Shown in pieces: positions 46,151 to 54,547 of a stretch of DNA of 64,000 bases. Positions within the stretch are counted from its first letter, which is position 1; each line of letters starts with the position of its first letter. Location of the stretch: NCBI GenBank assembly GCA_024742495.1, contig JANSYJ010000002.1, positions 310,001-374,000 of the forward strand, given 5' to 3'. Under the pieces are notes generated by a model, which was not told where the DNA came from, searched no databases, and worked only from the letters and a program-made list of their open reading frames with translations. The DNA comes from Bacteroidota bacterium. GTDB lineage: Bacteria; Bacteroidota; Bacteroidia; Flavobacteriales; Schleiferiaceae. The translations under genes and the position numbers were made by a program.

Positions 46151-46516
46151 TTATTGCTTAGATAGGTTCAGCGCAAGGTAAATAATAACGTAGAGGCTCA
46201 AAGCAGTGAGGATGATTAAGGTCCAATTAAAGATGGTCTTAAAGCTTTTTTGACTAATTAGTTTTTCAAATCCCGATAAGGAATCGGAATGCTCTTTTAG
46301 GAAACCACCTTCAATTAGGATAGCACGTGCCTCGAGATAATCGCTTTCCGAAACGAATAGCTTTATGCCGCCTATGGCATTAGAAAGGAAGTTGTAGGAC
46401 TGAATGGTTAACTCATCTTGAACCAAGGTTTCAATGCCTTCGGATTCCAGTTTGCCTTTGGCGATTACAAATTCACTTTGACTTTGAAAAGTGCTAAGCA
46501 TTATTCGGTTTTTCAT
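46151..46516 (-). CDS. DUF2007 domain protein with C-terminal membrane helix
   Basis: A 121-aa protein. The N-terminal 70 residues fit DUF2007 (putative signal-transducing domain): VIAKGKLESEGIETLVQDE and GGIKLFVSESDYLEARAIL. A C-terminal helix (IFNWTLIILTALSLYVIIYLAL) anchors it in the membrane. It is the first gene of a probable operon with the 57-aa zinc-ribbon protein and the 209-aa protein. Confidence 0.85.
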   Translation of the reverse strand: MKNRIMLSTFQSQSEFVIAKGKLESEGIETLVQDELTIQSYNFLSNAIGGIKLFVSESDYLEARAILIEGGFLKEHSDSLSGFEKLISQKSFKTIFNWTLIILTALSLYVIIYLALNLSKQ

Positions 46517-46613
46517 GCGGTTTTATTGAAAGTTATAGCGCGCTCATCGCTACTCTAAATGTAGTAATTTAGGAGCTTGAAGAGAATTATTGATTGCAAA
46601 ATCCCCATTTAAA

Positions 46614-47963
46614 ATGTATCCTAGAATGCAAGGACCCAGCCTAATTTCAACGAGGTTCAATTTAACCTTTGTCCTATTACTGAGCATAGTTGGAGCCTTA
46701 GCTTCTTGTCAAAACTCAAATACACCTAAAAGTTCCGAGCGAATTACAAAGTCTGAAATTAGACTTACGGATGAGGGCTACCGACTGTTTTTGAATGACA
46801 CCGTCTTTTATGTAAAAGGGGCGGGGCTCGGCAATGATAAACTCGAAGATTTAAAAGCGCATGGCGCCAATGCTTTTCGGACCTGGAGTGCGAGTAGCGG
46901 TACTTATTCCGGTTTGGAGGTGCTAGATAAGGCGGCGGAAAATGACTTGAAAGTGGCCATGGGCCTTGGATTGGGTTTAGAGAGACATGGTTTTGATTAC
47001 GATGATGGCGCAGCGGTTAAAAAACAAAAGGAGCGTATTCGCCAGCAAGTTTTAAAACTAAAGGACCATCCCGCATTGATGATTTGGGTGCTCGGAAATG
47101 AGTTAAACCACCATTCAGAAAACCCTAAAGTTTGGGATGCGCTGAATGATATCGTGCGGATGATTCATGAAATTGACAGCAATCACCTTTGCACCACTCC
47201 ACTGGCGGGAATGAAAGCGGAGGATGTAAAGCTCGTTCAGGAACGTTGTCCGGATTTGGATTTCTTGAGTGTTCAGCTTTATGGTGAAATTGAGATTTTA
47301 CCAGAACTTATTGCTGAAGCGGCTTATGAAGGCCCCTTGATGATAACCGAATGGGGCGCAACGGGATATTGGGAAGTAGAAAAAACCAAATGGGGAGCGC
47401 CCATTGAAAACCATAGTTCTTTAAAAGCTGACTTTTATGGCAGCCGCTATAAAACCGCCATCGCCTCACAATCGCAACAGGTAATGGGGTCCTTTGTGTT
47501 TTTTTGGGGACAAAAGCAGGAACGTACGCCAACTTGGTTTGGGATGTATTTGGCGAATGGACAAGAAACGGAAGCCATTGATGTAATGCATCATATTTGG
47601 ACCGGTGCTTGGCCCGAAAATCGCAGTCCGCGTTTGGAAGATTTTAGTTTAGAAGGACACTATCCTGCCGATAATATTCGACTGAAGACAGGAGCGATTT
47701 ATCAAGCTCAGGCTAGCGCTAGCGACCCCGATCAGGATTCATTGCAATATCGTTGGCTTATAATGCGCGAAAGTGAATCCACCGCTACTGGCGGCGATCG
47801 TGAGGAAATTCCAGAAAGCCTTGATTTATTTACGGGCTCAGTCGATCATAGAGCTGAATTTAAAGCCCCTAGCGATACGGGCGCCTACCGACTATTTGTT
47901 TATGTGGAGGACGGTCAAAATCACAGCGCCCATGCCAATATTCCTTTTTGGGTCTATGACTAG
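46614..47963 (+). CDS. Lipoprotein glycoside hydrolase (GH2/GH5-like TIM barrel)
   Basis: A 449-aa surface or periplasmic lipoprotein. The start is set at ATG 46614, with 46626 also possible; the signal peptide ends LASC with Cys32. The TIM barrel carries the two clan GH-A acids: acid/base Glu163 in VLGNELN and nucleophile Glu246 in ITEWG. A C-terminal beta-sandwich (about 350-449, with ASDPDQDSLQYRW) resembles a bacterial Ig-like domain. The substrate is not clear; a beta-linked glucan or galactan is more likely than starch. It is a single gene with no operator motif upstream. Confidence 0.82.
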   Translation: MYPRMQGPSLISTRFNLTFVLLLSIVGALASCQNSNTPKSSERITKSEIRLTDEGYRLFLNDTVFYVKGAGLGNDKLEDLKAHGANAFRTWSASSGTYSGLEVLDKAAENDLKVAMGLGLGLERHGFDYDDGAAVKKQKERIRQQVLKLKDHPALMIWVLGNELNHHSENPKVWDALNDIVRMIHEIDSNHLCTTPLAGMKAEDVKLVQERCPDLDFLSVQLYGEIEILPELIAEAAYEGPLMITEWGATGYWEVEKTKWGAPIENHSSLKADFYGSRYKTAIASQSQQVMGSFVFFWGQKQERTPTWFGMYLANGQETEAIDVMHHIWTGAWPENRSPRLEDFSLEGHYPADNIRLKTGAIYQAQASASDPDQDSLQYRWLIMRESESTATGGDREEIPESLDLFTGSVDHRAEFKAPSDTGAYRLFVYVEDGQNHSAHANIPFWVYD

Positions 47964-47998
47964 AAGATTTTAGTTTTTGGAGGCTAAGGACAATACTT

Positions 47999-48373
47999 TT
48001 AATCAGAAGCTTTCTTTGTGCTAGCATCTTTTGAAAGGATCAGTATAAGTCCCGCGATAAAGATGGCGATCAAATAACTGAGGGGCAGGGAGCTGCTAAA
48101 TCCAATGCTGAGGGCAAAGCTAATGAGGGCCAAAACCATAGTCAGGAGCACAATGATGATCTGAGCCGATTGTACTTTATTAGTCTTGAGGAATAAGCGA
48201 GATACGAGCAGGCAAATTAGCAGGCTTGGGATGGAAAAGAAAAGGGCCAAAAGGATTAATCCGGGAACAATACTTAGGATTTCCTTTAAAGCCCAATCTG
48301 GATTTAAAAAGGGAAAGGTAAAAGGAGCAATGGCCAGGGATAGAAGCCAAAGCTTAAAGCAGTATTTAGTCAT
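47999..48373 (-). CDS. Small multi-span membrane protein
   Basis: A 124-aa protein starting at ATG 48373 with three or four hydrophobic helices and few charged residues between them. No family is recognised. Its start overlaps the end of the 48-codon gene by 8 bp, so it is probably coupled to it. Confidence 0.6.
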   Translation of the reverse strand: MTKYCFKLWLLSLAIAPFTFPFLNPDWALKEILSIVPGLILLALFFSIPSLLICLLVSRLFLKTNKVQSAQIIIVLLTMVLALISFALSIGFSSSLPLSYLIAIFIAGLILILSKDASTKKASD

Positions 48374-48512
48374 TTTCAATCTGCGTCATCCATTCTACTA
48401 AGGCATTGTACTGCGATTCCATATTGTCGGATTCAAGCTTTTTAGTGCTGGTCAAGCTATCCACGCCCAAGTTATTTATGCTTTTTAGATAATGGAATTT
48501 CTGTTTAGTCAT
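48366..48512 (-). CDS. Short 48-aa protein
   Basis: A small reading frame, MTKQKFHYLKSINNLGV to VEWMTQIEND. Its ATG directly follows the TAA of the hydrolase gene (48515-48513) with no gap, and its 3' end overlaps the membrane protein gene. The tight packing on both sides supports translation. The sequence is polar and helical, without known motifs. Confidence 0.5.
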   Translation of the reverse strand: MTKQKFHYLKSINNLGVDSLTSTKKLESDNMESQYNALVEWMTQIEND

Positions 48513-49163
48513 TTATTTGAATTTATAATTCCCCTTAGCCCATTCTTTACAGGGCTCCAACCAGGCTGCTAAAGCTTTAAATAGAAAGCCATGTTTTAGG
48601 CCAGTGTTTAATTCTAAATCGCGAAAGTGGCTTATCTCGCAAGTGGCGGTATTAATTCTTGGCTGCATGGATTCCCCAAAGGGATCGGAAGCTTCATAAA
48701 TGTTTAAAATGCGGCCACAGAGGCTGAGGTCAGGGATGTTTTGCAGATCGCTTTGCCGGAAGGAGGCGATAAAGACAAAATTCAATTCGGGGTTTTGCGC
48801 TAAGTGGGAAACGTATTGCGCAATATAACCGCCTTTGGAAGTGCCAATCACGGTTATTTTAGGAGCTTTAACTCCCAGATGGATTAAGCTGTCGATTTGT
48901 TGAAGCACTTTTTGGGCATAGACTTGGGCATTGATGTTCCCTTTTCTGATGGCACTAATGGTGGTAAATCCCCCTTTTTCAAAATCCGCTAAAATTTCCC
49001 GGTATTCTACTTTGCCGTATTGGGGATGCGCCTCACTGAGTGGATGGTTTTCTAAGAAGCGATTGTGGAGGAAGAAGATATAGGGTTCATCTACTTTTTG
49101 GGAAAAGGCTGAAGATAGATTTAAGCAAAGGCAAACGGCGCTTAGAAAAATTCTAGAAAGCAT
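48513..49163 (-). CDS. Exported alpha/beta-hydrolase-like protein
   Basis: A 216-aa protein with a signal peptide (MLSRIFLSAVCLCLNLSSAFSQ). The nucleophile elbow GTSKGG (about residues 110-115) sits after a buried strand (KITVIG) as in alpha/beta hydrolases; a late Asp (ASDPFG) and His (GLKHGF) could complete the triad. The protein is shorter than most lipases. The substrate is unknown. It heads a small operon with the 48-aa and membrane protein genes and is the last gene before the accessory island. Confidence 0.75.
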   Translation of the reverse strand: MLSRIFLSAVCLCLNLSSAFSQKVDEPYIFFLHNRFLENHPLSEAHPQYGKVEYREILADFEKGGFTTISAIRKGNINAQVYAQKVLQQIDSLIHLGVKAPKITVIGTSKGGYIAQYVSHLAQNPELNFVFIASFRQSDLQNIPDLSLCGRILNIYEASDPFGESMQPRINTATCEISHFRDLELNTGLKHGFLFKALAAWLEPCKEWAKGNYKFK

Positions 49164-49186
49164 GGATAGGCGATATCGGTGTTTTT

Positions 49187-49250
49187 GTAAACTCCCTCGA
49201 AATTCGCCTTTTTAAAATTAGAATGCAATAAGCGGTTTGATGGGGATGGG
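49187..49250. repeat. Left copy of 64-bp direct repeat
   Basis: This segment matches 52940-53003 without gaps, about 45 of 64 positions by hand count, including the shared cores CGAAATTCG and ATTAGAATGCAA. The two copies bracket the AbiE-type pair and two orphan genes. It lies at the left edge of the AT-richer island. Confidence 0.6.
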
Positions 49251-49417
49251 CGACGTCAGAATGTCTCGGTTTCCGAAGCTCGCTTATGTTTCGAATAGAT
49301 GGAAGCTCTAGGCCTTTGGTATTAGGAAGGAGTGTGGTCGGCTTAGACTGGGTGTTGAGAGAGATGTGGCCGGCTCTAATCAATGAGAGGGCGGTCTGTA
49401 CAATTGCGCTTCCGATT

Positions 49418-50404
49418 TTATTTAATCTCCAATTTAATATTCCAAGAAATAGATGATATTCTTTTTTGAATGGAGATTAAAGTATTCAATAATTCTTTTT
49501 CATTTGGGAAAGAACCATAAACCAAGAATTTAAAGTCGGAGTCATAGGCAAGCTTTAAATCGCTCCACACTTTTTCAGGGTTCTTAAAAATCAGTGAATC
49601 AAGCGGATGATATTTCAACCATTCATTATTGTTTTTAAAACTTTCCACATCCTCTTGAGCAACTTTTAATAGCATAATTTCAAATTCCTTTGATTTAAAA
49701 AAGGTGAATAGTTCTTTTACAGATAGCAGTTTGTTTAAATCATATACATGCCTGATTTTATTCTTTAAATCTGTAATTGGCCTTTCTCCATATGAGAATC
49801 GAACTAAACTCATAATCTTTTCACAAATCGTTCTAATTGGTTCTAAAACAAGTACATTGAATGGTAATAAACCTTGCTCTTTCGCGATTTCACTTTGTTT
49901 ATTGTTCATCATCATTTCACCTACAAAAGAGCAAATACTTTTAGTTGTATAGGGTTCATAGTATCCAAGCCAAGTAGCTTCCACCACAATGGCATCTCTT
50001 ACTTGACCAAAATCTCCTTTAAATTCTTTGTTGTATGAGTGTGCTGTTTTACGATTCATTCCCATCTTGTGAGTTAAACCCGCTATTTCTATTTCTGGCA
50101 ATGCCTTGCTCACTACGCTACTAATCGTTCTTATTTTAGAAGTAAGTTCATTATTTGATTCACCCTCTCTTCTAAGGACTACTAGGTCAATGTCTTCCGA
50201 AAATCTTTCAATTATATTGTAACACTTAGATAATGCTGTTCCGCCTTTGAAAACTGCTTCACTACCAATTTTGTCATTAAATATTGTAAAGAGTGCATAT
50301 GTAAGCCAATAGTCTTTTTCTACAAATATTGCAGGTATTTGCATTTGGTCTGAGGTAAACTGCACAGCTTGCCTAAATAACTTCTTGTCTAGATGAAGTT
50401 TCAT
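49418..50404 (-). CDS. AbiEii/AbiGii-type nucleotidyltransferase toxin
   Basis: A 328-aa protein of the AbiEii toxin family, which blocks growth by nucleotide transfer in type IV-like abortive infection systems. The start is ATG 50404, forming an ATGA overlap with the antitoxin stop. The nucleotidyltransferase core is intact: GGT at residues 54-56 (FKGGTALSK) and the paired acids Asp71 and Asp73 in RFSEDIDLV. It is co-transcribed with the upstream regulator-like gene. Base composition is clearly AT-richer than in the core genes to its right-hand side neighbours at 45-49 kb. Confidence 0.9.
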   Translation of the reverse strand: MKLHLDKKLFRQAVQFTSDQMQIPAIFVEKDYWLTYALFTIFNDKIGSEAVFKGGTALSKCYNIIERFSEDIDLVVLRREGESNNELTSKIRTISSVVSKALPEIEIAGLTHKMGMNRKTAHSYNKEFKGDFGQVRDAIVVEATWLGYYEPYTTKSICSFVGEMMMNNKQSEIAKEQGLLPFNVLVLEPIRTICEKIMSLVRFSYGERPITDLKNKIRHVYDLNKLLSVKELFTFFKSKEFEIMLLKVAQEDVESFKNNNEWLKYHPLDSLIFKNPEKVWSDLKLAYDSDFKFLVYGSFPNEKELLNTLISIQKRISSISWNIKLEIK

Positions 50405-51144
50405 GTAATGTTCCAATTTGAAGCCTTAGATAAAGCTTTTTGTGCACCAGGGATCTGATATTTAGAAATTGGATTTAGAGATTCTTTCAAACTTATTGTT
50501 ATTGATTTATTTTGAGTTTCATCTAATAAGGCACCTAGTAAAGCTCTTGTAGATGGCGGATAATTCAAAGCTAGTCGTATTAACTCTTTTTTATTGTCTA
50601 AACTTAAGTCTTTAATTATCAGCATTAACCTTAAACAAGATGCTTTTATGGTAGTGTCCGGTATTTTTTTCACATACTTAATTGAGTCTAGAATCTGTAG
50701 CAGAGGTATGTTTTTTTTGGTAATTGTGTTTTTTTGTTTAATAAAGGATATGGTGTAACGCTCTCGTTTGAATTTAGGGCGAATTTGATTTTTCCCGATT
50801 TGTATTCTGCTACTAACTTGAGTTGTTAATCCTAGCATATTGTATATGCTATATCCAGTTAGATACCCAATTACTTTACCGTCTTCATTTAGTAAGTCTT
50901 TAACTATTTGTTCTTGACTAGGTTGAAGGGTCCCGAATGGGGTTTTTTCAGGCTTAAAGTACTTTCCTTTTGATAGTTTTTCAATTTTACCTGAATTGGC
51001 CATGCGGTTCAAGGCTTTGATGATGGCTTCTCTTTTATTCACATCAATATCAAAGTCTTCATAGGTGAAAATATATCCTTTTGGAAGGCGGTCTATCATA
51101 TTTCTTATGTAATCAGTTACTTTCAAGTGTTTAGCTTTGGTCAA
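50401..51144 (-). CDS. AbiEi-like (DUF6088) antitoxin/regulator
   Basis: A 247-aa protein with an N-terminal winged-helix (IDRLPKGYIFTYEDF, then REAIIKALNRMANSGKIEKLSKGKYF), the DUF6088/AbiEi pattern. The second half (about 90-247) is a helical domain. The start appears to be TTG at 51144, with another TTG six codons downstream as an alternative; no suitable ATG lies nearby. AbiEi proteins repress their own promoter by binding inverted repeats, and a perfect 11-bp inverted repeat sits 12 bp upstream. It is coupled to the toxin gene by a 4-bp overlap. Confidence 0.85.
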   Translation of the reverse strand: MTKAKHLKVTDYIRNMIDRLPKGYIFTYEDFDIDVNKREAIIKALNRMANSGKIEKLSKGKYFKPEKTPFGTLQPSQEQIVKDLLNEDGKVIGYLTGYSIYNMLGLTTQVSSRIQIGKNQIRPKFKRERYTISFIKQKNTITKKNIPLLQILDSIKYVKKIPDTTIKASCLRLMLIIKDLSLDNKKELIRLALNYPPSTRALLGALLDETQNKSITISLKESLNPISKYQIPGAQKALSKASNWNIT

Positions 51145-51155
51145 ATGTAGGGGAA

Positions 51156-51187
51156 TTGTCCAGTTTTTTAACTAATAAACTGGACAA
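51156..51187. promoter_or_regulatory. Inverted repeat upstream of the AbiE-type pair
   Basis: TTGTCCAGTTT (51156-51166) and AAACTGGACAA (51177-51187) form a perfect 11-bp inverted repeat with a 10-bp centre. It is the only such structure in this intergenic region and probably the autoregulatory operator of the AbiEi-like protein. It lacks a terminator-like T run. Confidence 0.6.
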
Positions 51188-51540
51188 AAAGAATAATTGG
51201 TTTGGAATGTGTCAAACCCTTCTATCTTAATTTTTGAACTCCAGAGTACTATTTTAGATGTAGAACAATGCTTTGTTCCTGAAGCGCGGCTACCGAATGG
51301 GAGCTGGGATTTCAGATACATGGTGTATGCTCCGCATGGGCAGAGCTGTTAATGCAAAGTAGGCAAGTTTTTAAATTATCCAGATGGTGAAAGACCCGAA
51401 TGAGTTTGTCCAGGTGTGAATGCCAGCTCCTCCGTAAATCACTCTTTATGAGAAACTATAAATTGACCAATTTCTGTCCTAAATAATTGAGTGAACTCAG
51501 GTTGTTATGTACCTCAGAGTGCTTTTGCATCTAGGTATTT
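51188..51540. other. Intergenic stretch without recognised features
   Basis: About 350 bp between the AbiE promoter region and the next gene. No convincing coding frame, hairpin or repeat was found. Some G+C-richer patches (around 51275-51345) could be remains of a lost gene or repeat. Confidence 0.5.
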
Positions 51541-52260
51541 TTAGCTGGCGAATATTTTTAATTCTATGACCAAGCGTCCGATGATTGAGAACAGCAAGAA
51601 GAAGATTAAATAGGATCCTCTCTTGACTTTTTTGTCAATTTGTTTACTCTTTTGAATTTCGAAAAAAGACCATAGAAAGCCAATGATGAGGATTGCCCCG
51701 CTTGGGATAATAATGGCTGGTTCTGTGGAAACGAAAAACACTAGCATTAGTCCGAGCGATGCTAGGCTTGCGATTAGGGTCATTATGCTTTTGTTTCCTG
51801 GCTGCTTGTTAATTTGTCCAAAGTCAGCAAGGGAGTTTAAAAGCTCCGCTCGGTCTTGAACAGACGAAGGAATGTTAATTATGTTTGTCCTTTGTCCTGT
51901 TTTCAGCAGGATGTCTCCTTGCCGCGTTTCAAGCATTTCTTGCAGGTCATTTTTGTCGATGGTAACGGTAGGTACATTGTTTTGTGTCCGTGTGATTGTT
52001 TCTCCGTCAATAGTTAATTCGTAGCTGAGCCACATGTCCTTTTGCCTTTTTAATCCTAGAAACAATCCGAAGCCAAGAATAAGCAGAGAAAATGGAATTA
52101 AGAATGCTAAGGTGTCAACGGTTGAGGTGTCGGTACTTTCATTAATAGATGAGATGTAAAGTCCGGCCAAAGCAGCAAGTAGAGTAATCGGAATTGCCCT
52201 TGTAAGTGCTTTTTGCTGATGTTCTTTGAAGCCCTCAGGCTTAAGTTTAAATGTTCTCAT
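51541..52260 (-). CDS. Membrane protein with possible PH-like domain
   Basis: A 239-aa protein starting at ATG 52260 (MRTFKLKPEGFKEHQQ). It has paired membrane helices near residues 22-70, a soluble middle (about 80-150) with the strand-rich WLSYELTIDGETITRTQ pattern seen in bacterial PH-like membrane domains, and two more helices plus a C-terminal helix. No function is assigned. It is 31 bp downstream of the exported 196-aa protein and may be co-transcribed with it. Confidence 0.6.
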   Translation of the reverse strand: MRTFKLKPEGFKEHQQKALTRAIPITLLAALAGLYISSINESTDTSTVDTLAFLIPFSLLILGFGLFLGLKRQKDMWLSYELTIDGETITRTQNNVPTVTIDKNDLQEMLETRQGDILLKTGQRTNIINIPSSVQDRAELLNSLADFGQINKQPGNKSIMTLIASLASLGLMLVFFVSTEPAIIIPSGAILIIGFLWSFFEIQKSKQIDKKVKRGSYLIFFLLFSIIGRLVIELKIFAS

Positions 52261-52291
52261 TGTTTTTTTTGTTGACAAACCCTGTAATAAT

Positions 52292-52882
52292 TTATTTCCA
52301 TTTAAAGGTAGCATACAATTTCTCCACATACCCGTTTAAATCGTAAATGGATTCGAATTCATAGGTGTCATCGAAGTATCGAAATGTAACGCTAAACACA
52401 TAAGCAATCTCGAGTTTTTCCGAATATGTTATTAAGTCGTAACGACTTTCGTTGAGCCTATCAGATTTTAAATAACGTCTAGTTTTAATTAGAACGGCCT
52501 TGGTATTGTCTTTTAGGATGAATGTTCGTTCAACAACATCACTTTCTAGCTTATACTCTTCGCTAGTGAAGGAATAGTAATTTCTGAATTTTGGCTTATT
52601 AGCTTCTTGAAGATAGGAATAGTCACTTTTCGCAAGGAACGCTGATACAAGGACAGGTCCACCATTGTAATATTTTGGTAATCCTTGACCAGTTGCGTCA
52701 AAGGCTTGTTCTGGTCCCTTTTTGCCACCAAGTGTATAATCTAGGTTTTGCCAAACTGTCGGAATTTGAAATTCATAATTGTCTGTCGAAATTGTATCGG
52801 TTTCATTCCATATTTCATTCTCTTTTTGTGAAAAGACCATGAAGGATGTTAGAAGTCCTATTGTTAAAATGAGGTGTTTCAT
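52292..52882 (-). CDS. Exported protein of unknown function
   Basis: A 196-aa protein starting at ATG 52882 with a signal peptide (MKHLILTIGLLTSFMVFSQ). The mature region is beta-strand rich with a YYSFTSEEYKLESDVVERTFIL stretch typical of small periplasmic beta proteins. I do not recognise the family. It precedes the membrane protein gene, and both lie inside the 64-bp direct repeats. Confidence 0.6.
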   Translation of the reverse strand: MKHLILTIGLLTSFMVFSQKENEIWNETDTISTDNYEFQIPTVWQNLDYTLGGKKGPEQAFDATGQGLPKYYNGGPVLVSAFLAKSDYSYLQEANKPKFRNYYSFTSEEYKLESDVVERTFILKDNTKAVLIKTRRYLKSDRLNESRYDLITYSEKLEIAYVFSVTFRYFDDTYEFESIYDLNGYVEKLYATFKWK

Positions 52883-52939
52883 TTTTATGTAAAATGCTTG
52901 CCTACGTTTAGTATATGAAAAGTAGGCGATTATGAAGTG

Positions 52940-53003
52940 TAAGCCTTCCCGAAATTCGAACATTTAGGATTAGAATGCAAGCATCAGCTCGATAGGAATG
53001 GGT
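52940..53003. repeat. Right copy of 64-bp direct repeat
   Basis: The partner of 49187-49250, in the same orientation. It lies between the exported protein gene and a probable group II intron remnant, so it marks a module boundary. Confidence 0.6.
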
Positions 53004-53097
53004 GGTGGCTTAAAGCCACATTTTGCGAACCATCATTACTGAGAAACGCTAAACTAAACGAGCTTACAGATTATGCTAGTTACTACCATAATTAAAG

Positions 53098-53195
53098 TTC
53101 TGATGTAACGAAGCGCCCTATACGAGACCCATATACGGTGGTGCGAGAGGCACACTCCCTTCCTATTTAGGGACGGAGCCGTCTACTCGATTAGG
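53098..53195 (+). mobile_element. Probable group II intron 3'-end remnant
   Basis: The segment contains a domain V-like hairpin with a CGC triad (GCGCCCTATACGAGACCC then ATATACGGTGGTGCGAGAGG) followed by a domain VI-like part ending CCGTCTACTCGAT, the usual 3' end of Bacteroidota group II introns. No reverse transcriptase gene remains. The assignment rests on pattern memory and hand folding. Confidence 0.45.
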
Positions 53196-53201
53196 CACTT
53201 T

Positions 53202-53921
53202 TTATGCTAGGCTTGAACTTGGTAAATTCGTGACAGACGACTCCAAACTAGGGTTCATTGCAATAATGTCATTTGTTTTTAGCAAATTGAAAATTTCCTT
53301 CGCATTAGTTATTTCTTCTATTAGCTCTTGCTGAGGAATATCTGTTCTTTCAAGTTGATATTTGTAAGCTTGTAAAAAGGTGTTAAACGAAATTTTGTCT
53401 ACATTGACACTTGACTTTACTGCTGTAAAAGCTAGTACTGATTCTATTTTATTGGTTATTCCTTGAACATTAATTTTTCTAATCCAAGATTTTACATCTA
53501 CTCGAATAATTGCTAGTCCTTCTACGGCAACAAAGTAGTCTTCTCTTTGAGATTGAATTCCTGTGCCAGTTCCTAGAAGTGCATTGACTCCTGTGCTTAA
53601 TAGTGACCCAATTCCATTAATAATATTATCTGAACCTCCTGAAACAAATTTCTTTATAGCATCTGTTGTTTCAGTAATAATTTTTGAATTATCATCGGAT
53701 ACATAAGCTCTAGTTTCTGAATGTGCTCCAAGAACTTGGGTAATTGGAATTGTTGGATTCTCTTCAGTTCCAGCAGTTCTTAGAGATTGTGCAATATCCT
53801 TTTTAAAAGCATCTGTTTTGGATTGAGCAAGATCGTACAGGAGATTCAATGCTAATTCAATTTCTTCTTTTTTTTCTGGTGCTGGGTCAAAAGCACTAAT
53901 TGCGTTTTTAAGTACCGACAT
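53202..53921 (-). CDS. Gly-rich protein of unknown function paired with putative peptidase
   Basis: A 239-aa protein without signal peptide. The N-terminal third is helical and charged (PAPEKKEEIELALNLLYDLA). Residues 94-122 form a Gly/Ser-rich amphipathic stretch (GGSDNIINGIGSLLSTGV and LLGTGTG) that could insert into or bind membranes. A strand-rich region (130-170) and a helical C-terminus with a Ser-rich tail follow. No family is recognised. It starts 18 bp after the peptidase-like gene, so they almost certainly work together. It may be a substrate or effector, but that is inference. Confidence 0.65.
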   Translation of the reverse strand: MSVLKNAISAFDPAPEKKEEIELALNLLYDLAQSKTDAFKKDIAQSLRTAGTEENPTIPITQVLGAHSETRAYVSDDNSKIITETTDAIKKFVSGGSDNIINGIGSLLSTGVNALLGTGTGIQSQREDYFVAVEGLAIIRVDVKSWIRKINVQGITNKIESVLAFTAVKSSVNVDKISFNTFLQAYKYQLERTDIPQQELIEEITNAKEIFNLLKTNDIIAMNPSLESSVTNLPSSSLA

Positions 53922-53939
53922 TTCTATTTGATTTTGTGA

Positions 53940-54518
53940 TTAATAATTTTGCTTTTCAGTTACCCTAAACCATTTGCTGAATCTTCTTTCGAAAATATTC
54001 AAGGGGTCAGGGCGTCCATAATTATCTTCTATACCTTCTGATGCAAAAAAGCAGTGTTTACTTGAAGCTCCAACGACTCCTTTATATTGCCAAATATATT
54101 TTCGTTTAATGTTTAAAATGTTGAATCTTAAACCTAGCCAATCCGCACCATGGGTGTACCACTCGCCATCATTAAGCGTTTCAATGGCTTGTTCGAATGT
54201 CAGGTTCTCAATGTCATCATTTTCCTCTACTTGTGCTCTCTTCGCCATTGCGGCAAAACATAGATTTGCGTAATCAAGGACTTCTTGATTCTCTAAAAGA
54301 ATAAATTTAGAACCTGAGGTAGCAACAGCCAACTCTTCCCTTGAGAATGACAATTCATATCCATCTCTCATAGTGATTTTACAAATGTCACCTTCCCAGT
54401 AATGATTAAAGATTTTATTCATTCCAAAAATTTGAATACCAGCTTTAATAATAGCAATAGACACACAGTTACCTGAACCACCTTGTTTAAAGGACTTAAT
54501 TAAATCTCTAGTTTCCAT
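53940..54518 (-). CDS. Putative papain-fold cysteine peptidase
   Basis: A 192-aa protein that I do not recognise by name. The N-terminus has QGGSGNCVSIA, in which Gln12 and Cys18 have exactly the spacing of the papain oxyanion Gln and nucleophile Cys, and the Gly-rich context resembles calpain. A candidate His155 occurs in SSKHCFFASEG, followed by Asp165-Asn166, which could complete the triad. The middle is helical (FAAMAKRAQ, FEQAIETLNDGEW). It has no export signal. It is the first gene of a two-gene unit with the Gly-rich protein and lies between an attC-like site and an intron remnant. The function is a prediction from motif spacing only. Confidence 0.6.
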   Translation of the reverse strand: METRDLIKSFKQGGSGNCVSIAIIKAGIQIFGMNKIFNHYWEGDICKITMRDGYELSFSREELAVATSGSKFILLENQEVLDYANLCFAAMAKRAQVEENDDIENLTFEQAIETLNDGEWYTHGADWLGLRFNILNIKRKYIWQYKGVVGASSKHCFFASEGIEDNYGRPDPLNIFERRFSKWFRVTEKQNY

Positions 54519-54547
54519 ATATTTATAATTTTGGTTTTACTAATTGG

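Noticed and set aside
49153-49383. 76-codon minus-strand frame at the island edge
   Set aside because: It runs through the 64-bp repeat and overlaps the hydrolase gene start; the predicted sequence has no coherent domain.
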